This document shows positions 16,623 through 23,035 of a DNA stretch of 23,035 nucleotides, one piece after another. How positions within the stretch are numbered: the stretch's first letter is position 1; the number at the start of each line of letters is the position of its first letter. The DNA comes from Ophiostoma sp. CBS 140.51 (taxonomy: Eukaryota > Ascomycota > Sordariomycetes > Ophiostomatales > Ophiostomataceae): NCBI GenBank assembly GCA_029298735.1, contig JANSLP010000434.1:1-23035 (forward strand), written 5' to 3'. The notes under the pieces are model-generated. The model searched no databases. It saw only the letters and a program-made list of their open reading frames with translations, and was not told the DNA's origin. Made by a program: the position numbers and the translations under genes.

Positions 16623-17875
16623 ACTTACGGAAAAGGGAGTTGCTGAGATAAGAGTTAATGTTGTCGTGTAGTTTATACTTGAGAACAAATTGATAGCATT
16701 TCGCTAATTTCGTGATGCGATGCAATCACCAGTGAATTTGTGTATGTTTTGGGAGTAGCGTTTTTTACTCCTTCCGGCCGGCAGTCGTAAGGTGGCGGGA
16801 GGACGGTAGTTATTGACAACAAGAGGTCCGGCAAATCCATGAAACTAAACATGTCGCAGGATATCCATAATATGTCAAATTTATCTTCCAATTTCCAACG
16901 TGATTAATTATTTTAAAGCGCCGTCGTTTCTTTCACAGGTAGTGTTTTGGCTGGTACAGTGGCGCAAATGCTGCGTGGGCTAATGGATCTGCCCAAATTT
17001 ATTAGCCACAAAGCATACCTTGCCGATCGTTATTCAAAACGACTTTTTTTCTGTATATAATTTGCCTCGAACAGGAAAGGATAAGTCCAATGTTTGAGGA
17101 CTGTGGCACAACCCTGTGACATACAAAACAATTTAGATGAGAAATGTGGTGGACTGAAAGATAAAGCACTGGCGGACCAACTCCGAGCAAAAATGTCTAC
17201 GGGGCCGCTCCGTGAAATATATATGTCGCCGACGTCGACAACAGTTGGGCCGAATGTGGAGGGAAGTTTCCGAGAAAAAAACGTGGCTAGGCCGGTCCGG
17301 AATCAATTGCTTGGCTGTGCTTGGGTGATGACCTCGGTATGGAGCGAACGGCGCGAAATGGGGCGAACGGGGCATAAAATCTTCATGGTACTCCGGCTCC
17401 GTTCCCGTTCCGGGCAGCTTCCAGTTGTAGCCTCCACGACTCAATGGATCTGGCCGCCTTGAAACATTACCAATCGGCGGATTCCTTCGACCATGTAATT
17501 ACAAAGCCCGGTGTTAAATCGCCCGCAATGGATTAACACCGGATCTGCACTTAATTGGGCAAGCATCGGATCGGAAATGCGGCCGAAGAAGGCAATGTGG
17601 GGAAGCCTTAGAGTTCAACGGTAAAGGCCGAGGCAACACTATTAGCCGTCCAGACACTTACACACACTTAAATGAAAACCATCTTTGTCATCTATGGCGA
17701 TGAAAGCTCAGAAACATCATATAGAGGATGAACTGGAAGGATTCAAAGGAGCTATTGAATCTTAATAATACATGTTTATCGGAATAACGTTTTGTTGTTG
17801 AGGCAGAAGACAAACTTACACGCAAAACACATTGACGACGCCGCGGCCGCATTCGCCCTTTAAAAGCATCTCATC
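16623..17875. other. 1.25-kb intergenic region upstream of the MDR gene
   Basis: I see no credible gene. The left part (to about 17100) is A/T-rich and includes the 3' end of the sugar-porter gene. The right part holds many CGG/CCG triplets between about 17470 and 17600, including a 10-bp inverted repeat listed separately, and a GCGGCCGC site at 17843-17850 just before the start. The 103-codon minus frame ending at 17133 has no ATG start and no family features. Confidence 0.5.
17508..17542. repeat. perfect 10-bp inverted repeat in the MDR promoter
   Basis: CCGGTGTTAA at 17508-17517 and TTAACACCGG at 17533-17542 are exact reverse complements around a 15-base spacer, about 335 bp upstream of the MDR start. 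The outer ends carry CCG/CGG triplets, the half-site unit of Zn2Cys6 regulators. It could be a binding site for a dimeric regulator or a hairpin. Confidence 0.75.
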
Positions 17876-19081
17876 ATGGCCTCTCATCGGACCATCTTCG
17901 GAAAGGCCGCAGTGCAGCCATTAAAAGCATCGACACAATTACGACGATTTTTTTCGACAACACAAAATCAACAATCTGCAACAATGGCCACCACAATGAA
18001 AGCATTTGTCGTCGACTCCACGACCAAGGTCGGCATTGTCGACCGTCAGCGGGCCGTGCCCAAGGTCCAAAAGAACCAGCTGCTTGTCAAGCCCATTTCT
18101 GTGGCCCTGAACCCGACCGACTGGCGCAGCCTCGACGGTGGCCGTGCCAAACCAGGCTGCATTGTCGGCTGTGACTATGCTGGCGAAGTTGTGGCCGTGG
18201 GCGAAGATGCGGCCAAGCGAAACAAGTGGAAGGCAGGCGATAAGGTGTACGGTTGCACGCAAGGGTCCAATTTTGTCGACCCGGACGATGGAATTTTTGC
18301 CGAGTACGGTGTCGTGCTTGCGGACCTGCAGATGAAGCTTTCGGACAACAGCGTGGGGTTTGATGGCGCCGCCACAATCCCGCTCGGTGCCATCACGGTC
18401 GGCCAGGGCCTGTTCCAAAAGGCTATGAAGCTCGAGCTGCCCGATGTTACTACGGCAGCAAACCCTCCTGCGAGAGACATAGCAGTTCTTATTTATGGCG
18501 GCGGAACTGCTACTGGTGCTCTCGGCATCCAGTTTGGCCGTCTGGCTGGCTACAAGGTCATCACGACATGCTCGCCCTCCAACTTTGAGTACGTCAAGAG
18601 CCTCGGTGCCGACCATGTTGTCGACTACCACGATGCCAACGCCGGTCAACAAATTCGCGACTTGACCAACAACAAGCTGTACCACGCCTGGGACACTGTG
18701 AGTGTGCCGGCCTCGGCTCAGATTTGCGCCGATGCTCTGTCGACGGATGTGGCTACTCAAAAGCCCAGATATGGGGCTCTACTCCCCACAAAGTGCCCCC
18801 GCGAGGACGTGGAGAGCACGTTTACAGTTATGTACACCTCCTTTGGCAAGACATTCATGTTTGGCGCCGACCTGGCGATGCCGGCCAGCGCTGAAGACTT
18901 TGCGTTTGCTAAGACGTTTTACGCTCTGACGGAAAAGCTGGTGGCAGCTGGACTCATCAAGCCGCACACGTACCGTGTTGAGCAGGGTGGCCTGGACGGT
19001 ATTACCGAAGGCCTGGCGAAGCTCAAGGAAGGCAAGGTCAAGGCCGAGAAGCTGGTCTACCGACTGGCGGATACCAAATAG
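17876..19081 (+). CDS. MDR-family enoyl-reductase-like oxidoreductase, probably mitochondrial
   Basis: A 401-residue medium-chain dehydrogenase/reductase of the enoyl-reductase-like group (ToxD/trans-acting enoyl reductase and quinone oxidoreductase relatives), expected to use NADPH. The GroES-like part includes ALNPTDWRSLDGG (about 77-89) and VGCDYAGEVVAVG (97-109). The Rossmann part has YGGGTATGALGIQ (207-219), VITTCSP (228-234), and SLGADHVVDY. The zinc ligands of alcohol dehydrogenases are not evident. Residues 1-36 are basic, hydroxylated and free of acidic residues, with QLRRFFSTT resembling a mitochondrial processing site, so import into mitochondria is likely. A second ATG at 17984, in good context, would give a form without the presequence. 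There is no polyketide synthase nearby, so a role as a PKS partner is unlikely. The substrate is unknown. Confidence 0.92.
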   Translation: MASHRTIFGKAAVQPLKASTQLRRFFSTTQNQQSATMATTMKAFVVDSTTKVGIVDRQRAVPKVQKNQLLVKPISVALNPTDWRSLDGGRAKPGCIVGCDYAGEVVAVGEDAAKRNKWKAGDKVYGCTQGSNFVDPDDGIFAEYGVVLADLQMKLSDNSVGFDGAATIPLGAITVGQGLFQKAMKLELPDVTTAANPPARDIAVLIYGGGTATGALGIQFGRLAGYKVITTCSPSNFEYVKSLGADHVVDYHDANAGQQIRDLTNNKLYHAWDTVSVPASAQICADALSTDVATQKPRYGALLPTKCPREDVESTFTVMYTSFGKTFMFGADLAMPASAEDFAFAKTFYALTEKLVAAGLIKPHTYRVEQGGLDGITEGLAKLKEGKVKAEKLVYRLADTK

Positions 19082-19226
19082 GTGCTACAGGAAACAACCA
19101 TCTCCATACTTGTAAATAGATTTAACTAAATAGAAACGATATATTCTTTTCTCGTTTAATTCATTTTAACCGACTATACCGCTGCAGTAATTCAAAAGAT
19201 CGGTTCTTTCCCCTCCATCACCACCC
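19082..19226. terminator. shared 3' region of convergent MDR and MFS genes
   Basis: 145 bp separate the two stop codons. The plus-strand side is A/T-rich (TAAATAGATTTAACTAAATAG near 19112-19132), suited to 3'-end formation. Confidence 0.5.
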
Positions 19227-20843
19227 CTACAAAACATAACGGTAGAGAGGTGAGCGGTCGCCCAGCTCAAGCAGCTCTTGCTCGGTGTATGTGGCAAAAA
19301 CCTCCTCCTCGGATATGGCATCGCGGCGCTCATTTTCCCTGCTCCAAGAATGGCGAAGGATAAAGGTGCAGGCAATGGCGTTGACAAGGAAGGCAAGTGA
19401 GATACCGTAGCCGGTCCAGTAGTTGGGCGCTTCCTTGGCAATGTAAATGTTGGTGCCAACAATGCCGCCCATGTTGCCAATCATGATGCTTGTGGCAACG
19501 CCAACAGCGCGTTTCCAGGTCGGTGACAAGTTGTTGCTGACCCAAGAGACGAGCGTAGCAACGGCTGCATAGACACCACCGGGGATGAAAAAGAGCCAAA
19601 AGTACACGACACCAGGGTACCTTTCCTTGGGCGTCGCCATGATGCCCACAAATCCAACGAGAGAAAATGTGTAGGGGATGATAATAAAGGGCCAACGGGT
19701 GCGACGGCGATCGGCAAACCAGGCAATGACAACGCTAAAGATGGCGCCCGTGACATAAATGGGGATGGTCAACAACTGAGCTTTTGCAGCGGTGTAGCCG
19801 AGCTCGAGAATAATGGTGGGTGCCGTAAAGGTAAAACTGTAGACCGTCACGGTGTTGCCCCAGAAGATAAAGATGGTGAACCAGATACGCCAGTCCTTGA
19901 GGGTATCGCGAATGTACTTCCACTGGAACTTTTCGTTGGTTTGCAGATGACCCGACGACGTGCCAGAGTCTTGCTGGAGGCGCTGTTGGATAAAGAGCTT
20001 TTCAGCAGGGGTCAGGAACGATGCCGTCTCTGGGTTGTCAGGCAGCGCCCAGGGCAAGATGACGCCGACGACAGCAGTGAAAATACCCTCAATGATAAAG
20101 ATCCAGCGCCAGCCCTTGAGACCGCCAACGCCGTCCATGAGTTCAAGGGCAAAGCCGAGCAGGCCCGAAAAGGCTCCAGACAGTGAGGCAGATACAAACA
20201 GCATAGACATGCGGCGCTGCAGCTCGAAGCGGCAGTACCATTCACCGAGGAGGTAAGCGGCTGCAGGAAAGAAGCCAGCTTCGGCAAGACCGAGCATAAA
20301 ACGGACAGCAATGAGTCCACCGGAATTTTGGACGATGCCGTGAAGTGTCATGACCGTGCCCCATGATATGAGCAGAATGGCGAGCCACCATGAAGGGCGA
20401 ATAAGCTTGAGGACAATGTTGCTAGGGATTTCGAAGAGGGTGTATGGAATGAAGAAAATCTGCAGAAACACTGTCAGTGGATGGGAAGTGAGGTAAAGTG
20501 ATGGATGATGAAGGCCTACCATCAATGCAAGATTGTATTGCGCGTCGGTCAGGCCCAAGTCCTTGTTCATGCCAGCCACCTTGGCATTGCCAATGTTGCC
20601 TTTATCAACAAAACAGATGAGATACAAAAGCATCAGCATGGGCACTAGGCGGTAGTCGACTTTCCGGAGGACACGCTTCGTCTCGGCATCGTCGTAGTTG
20701 GGGAGGTTGGATTCATCGAGACCGGCGGCCGGCTTGGTGTCGCCGTCTTCATCGCGGTCGTAGATGACAGAGACGGTGTTTGTCTCGGCGTGGACAGCCA
20801 AGTCCGTATTGGTGCCAGCCGTCTTCTCGGCGGTGTCGGTCAT
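19227..20843 (-). CDS. MFS transporter, allantoate/nicotinate permease (Dal5/Tna1) type
   Basis: Predicted as the complement of 19227-20459 joined to 20520-20843, 518 residues, with about 12 membrane segments. It fits the anion:cation symporter family, whose fungal members carry allantoate, nicotinate, pantothenate and other organic acids. Visible marks are DYRLVPMLMLLYLICFVDKGNIGNAKVAG (about 63-91, described by its key residues D80, N83 and N86), FFIPYTLFEIPSN directly after the intron, RFMLGLAEAGFFP in helix 4, GWRWIFIIEG and ALPDNPETASFLT before the central loop. The start at 20843 is chosen because the acidic cytosolic N-terminus begins there; the frame stays open upstream but reads as leader sequence. 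The substrate is not deducible from sequence. Confidence 0.93.
   Translation of the reverse strand: MTDTAEKTAGTNTDLAVHAETNTVSVIYDRDEDGDTKPAAGLDESNLPNYDDAETKRVLRKVDYRLVPMLMLLYLICFVDKGNIGNAKVAGMNKDLGLTDAQYNLALMVGLHHPSLYLTSHPLTVFLQIFFIPYTLFEIPSNIVLKLIRPSWWLAILLISWGTVMTLHGIVQNSGGLIAVRFMLGLAEAGFFPAAAYLLGEWYCRFELQRRMSMLFVSASLSGAFSGLLGFALELMDGVGGLKGWRWIFIIEGIFTAVVGVILPWALPDNPETASFLTPAEKLFIQQRLQQDSGTSSGHLQTNEKFQWKYIRDTLKDWRIWFTIFIFWGNTVTVYSFTFTAPTIILELGYTAAKAQLLTIPIYVTGAIFSVVIAWFADRRRTRWPFIIIPYTFSLVGFVGIMATPKERYPGVVYFWLFFIPGGVYAAVATLVSWVSNNLSPTWKRAVGVATSIMIGNMGGIVGTNIYIAKEAPNYWTGYGISLAFLVNAIACTFILRHSWSRENERRDAISEEEVFATYTEQELLELGDRSPLYRYVL
20460..20519 (-). other. intron in the Dal5-like gene (60 nt, frame-preserving)
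   Basis: On the minus strand: donor GTAGGC, branch site CACTGAC and acceptor TTCTGCAG; both exons are in phase 0. Splicing joins NLALM to IFFIPYTLFE, the usual family sequence. Retention would add 20 residues without a stop. Confidence 0.9.
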
Positions 20844-21641
20844 TTTGGGGGAGAAAAAGGAATATTGCCGAGGAAAGAAGAAATCAAAGTAGAAAAATAT
20901 GTGCCCAGCTAACGTCAATACAATGAACAAAGCAAAACTATTGACAGAGCACAAAGTGTTGCAGATGATGGAAATCAGATGACCAGAGATCAGCGTAGAC
21001 AATTACATATAAATACTCGCCAGGAGTCCCTTTTTTCATCACTCTCAGATTCCTTTCGGGTTCGGAGTCCGTCTCTTCATCCAACAGAGGATCCTTCCAC
21101 TGCAACGTGCACGTTTATGGGGTATGGGGACTTGATTCTGGACTTCATCGTCTTACTCCGGACGACGGTCTTCTTCGCCCCCTTGCTGTCGCCCATCATT
21201 GCCGCGGAGGTCTCAAGCAAATACGAGTGTCAATTGAGTCAATGACCCACCGCCGAGGCAACCAGGGGAAATTTCCGGGGCGACTCCAGACTTTTGTTCG
21301 ATTTCTTGCCTTTTGTGTGCTTTTTCCTTCGATCTGGGGCCCCGTACTGCCCGTACTCCGCTCGGCAATCGCCGCACCGTAGTTCGAAGTTGTGGGAAAC
21401 TGAGAGGAGACTCATTTTCGTTTAAACGGCAAGGATGAGGGAGGGGGTGAGAGCGGCTCCACCCACCACTTCCACTAGTATAGCGGTACACATAGTTCAC
21501 AAAAGTGCCGTCCACATCGAGGGCGGGATGCATGTAATTCAAGATTCAGTATCGGATAATATATCAAGTAGACAAATGGATGACGATTGAATAATAATGT
21601 ACGCCCACCAGCACCCCTTTTTATACATCGGCCCCGATCTC
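20844..21641. other. intergenic: promoter of the Dal5-like gene and 3' end of the CoA-transferase gene
   Basis: The first 160 bases read on the minus strand as a T/C-rich leader. TATAAATA lies at 21008-21015 on the plus strand (TATTTATA on the other) and could serve either direction. On the plus strand a C/T-rich stretch follows, and the first ATG (21117) opens a frame of 42 codons. CCCGTACT occurs twice near 21340-21355. No recognisable gene or RNA. Confidence 0.45.
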
Positions 21642-23035
21642 CTATACAACACCGTCTGCCCGCAGCTCGGCAATTTCCTCCGCAGTCAGACCGGTCTCTG
21701 CCAGAACCTGCTCTGTATGCTCACCCAGACGCGGCGGGTTGGTCCGAATGGTCGGCGGCGTGGCACCAAACTTGACCGGGGGTGCAATGAGCCTGATATC
21801 GCCCGACGTGGCGGCATCAAACGCACGCTCGGCCACCATATTGCGGGCTGCCGTCTGCGGATGGGCAAATGTGCGCTGCATATTGTTGATGGGTGCAAAG
21901 GGCAAACCTGTCCCGTCAAAGACAGCCAGCCACTCGTCGGTCGTCTTCTCCTTAAACGTCTTGCGGAAATACGGAAGCAGCTCTTCCCGATTTGCCGCGC
22001 GCTTGGGGTTTGTCTCGAAGCGAGGGTCGGTGATCAAGTCATCCAGACGCAACAACTTGCAGAACTTGGCATACTGTGCATCGTTGGTGGCACCACACAC
22101 GAGGTAAAGATCTTTGGTCTCAAAGGCATCATAGGGTGCAATGCTGGGATGCTGGCAACCCCAACGGTCGGCCTCAATGCCGAGGTTGAGCCAGGAGAGG
22201 CCGACGTTGGTCAGCAAACTGATCTGCGTTTCAAAGAGGGATGCATCGATGCGTTGTCCCTGTCCAGTTGCGGCTCTGGAGTACAAAGCTGCGAGAATGG
22301 CGCCGTGAATGTACAGCCCAGTGGACATATCGATCATGCCGATGCCCGTGCGGACCGGCGGACCCTTGCGTTCTCCAGTGATGTGAAGGAGACCGGCCTC
22401 AGCGGCCGCAATGGGATCATAACCTCCGCGTGAACCATATGGACCACCGGGACCATATCCGGAGATGGTGGCATAAATGATGGCTGGGTTAGCTGCATGC
22501 AGTTTGTCGTATCCCACACCGAGTCTGTCCATCGTCCCTGGCTTGAAGTTCTCAACGACAACATCAGCCTGCTTAGCCAGCCGGAACAAAATCTCGCGAC
22601 CCTTCTCTTTCTTTAGGTCGATGGTGATTGATCGTTTGTTGCGGTTGACAGAGGCGAAATAGTTGGACATAGGGCCGGCATCGCTGTTCCATGCCACATC
22701 CTCGCCAGGCATTTTCCAGTGTCGAGTATCGTCCTGTAAAACAGTTGTAAGTTAGTCAGTCGTTGTAAGCAAATTTTAACATCGCATTTGTTTCTTACCC
22801 CCGTCCCAATGGCTTCGACCTTGATGACATCGGCGCCATAGTCTGCCAGAATCTGTGTGCAAAACGGTGCAGCCAGAACTCGAGACAGGTCGAGGATTCG
22901 TAGTCCCTTTAGCGAGCCTTGCGTGTTTGCCGTTAGTGTTGCATTTTTGTCGGCAGTTGCAAAGTGCCGGACTAATTGCTTGTTGGTGGCTGTTATGGGC
23001 AATATTGACGTCCCTTTTCTCTGAAGAGGTCGAAC
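21642..23035 (-). CDS. class III CoA-transferase (CaiB/BaiF; SUGCT-like), 5' end off the window
   Basis: Complement of 21642-22733 joined to 22799 and beyond 23035; 442 residues are visible. The family moves CoA between carboxylic acids; the pattern is nearest to eukaryotic succinyl-CoA:glutarate CoA-transferase (SUGCT), a mitochondrial enzyme of glutarate/lysine breakdown. Marks: GLRILDLSRVLAAPFCTQ and DVIKVE near the start, DDTRHWK after the intron, ENFKPGTMDRLG, SGYGPGGPYGSRGGYD, the expected catalytic aspartate in GMIDMSTG (codon 22329-22331), then GQGQRIDASLFE. The visible exon 1 contains no ATG and stays open to the last base, so the true start lies beyond the edge. Its visible N-terminus is basic (QRKG, KQLVRHFATA), which fits a mitochondrial presequence. 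A formyl-CoA- or other acyl-CoA-transferase is possible. Confidence 0.93.
22734..22798 (-). other. intron in the CoA-transferase gene (65 nt)
   Basis: On the minus strand: donor GTAAGA, branch region CTGACTAAC and acceptor TTTTACAG; both exons are in phase 0, joining VEAIGTG to DDTRHWK as in other family members. Confidence 0.92.

Noticed and set aside
21597..22433. 278-codon plus-strand frame
   Set aside because: Antisense shadow of the CoA-transferase gene.
23000..23002. Start of the CoA-transferase at 23002
   Set aside because: The codon is TTG and the frame continues open to the window edge, so the start lies outside.

Overview
The window looks like nuclear DNA of a filamentous ascomycete (Pezizomycotina, most likely a Sordariomycete; I cannot fix the genus). 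Reasons: long GC-rich open frames separated by pyrimidine-rich leaders, short introns of 59-88 bases (donors GTATGT, GTAAGA and GTAGGC; branch sites CTAAC or CTGAC; CAG acceptors), a Zn2Cys6 transcription factor, monocistronic genes on alternating strands, and A/T-rich 3' ends without operon structure.

Layout: (1) positions 1-53 may hold the last codons of a plus-strand gene. (2) 400-1155 (-) is a short-chain dehydrogenase/reductase, divergent from (3) 2034-3170 (+), 3-isopropylmalate dehydrogenase of leucine synthesis. (4) 4806-8385 (+) is a very large regulator with two C2H2 fingers followed by a Zn2Cys6 cluster; its first exon appears to be only four codons. (5) 8502-9812 (-) is a cyclase-family (kynurenine-formamidase-like) protein with an acidic extension, convergent with the regulator. 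(6) A 2.4-kb gap follows; it holds a tRNA-derived relic and a TATA-bearing minus-strand promoter with no recognisable gene. (7) 12209-13801 (-) is a succinate-semialdehyde-dehydrogenase-type ALDH, divergent from (8) 14962-16622 (+), a sugar-porter-family MFS transporter. (9) 17876-19081 (+) is a probably mitochondrial MDR enoyl-reductase-like enzyme, convergent with (10) 19227-20843 (-), a Dal5/Tna1-type MFS transporter. (11) 21642 to beyond 23035 (-) is a class III CoA-transferase (SUGCT/CaiB type) whose start lies off the right edge.

The genes do not form an obvious biosynthetic cluster: there is no polyketide or peptide synthase. They read as general carbon and nitrogen metabolism. SSADH (GABA shunt), a glutarate/succinate-type CoA-transferase and an enoyl-reductase-like enzyme all look mitochondrial or close to that metabolism, and two transporters could feed it, but shared function is inference only. 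I see no CRISPR array, intact transposon or canonical functional tRNA/rRNA gene.

I did not find a clearly new system. The most rewarding places are the start of the large regulator (an intron that contains a second in-frame ATG), the orphan promoter at 11.36 kb, and the 10-bp inverted repeat upstream of the MDR gene.
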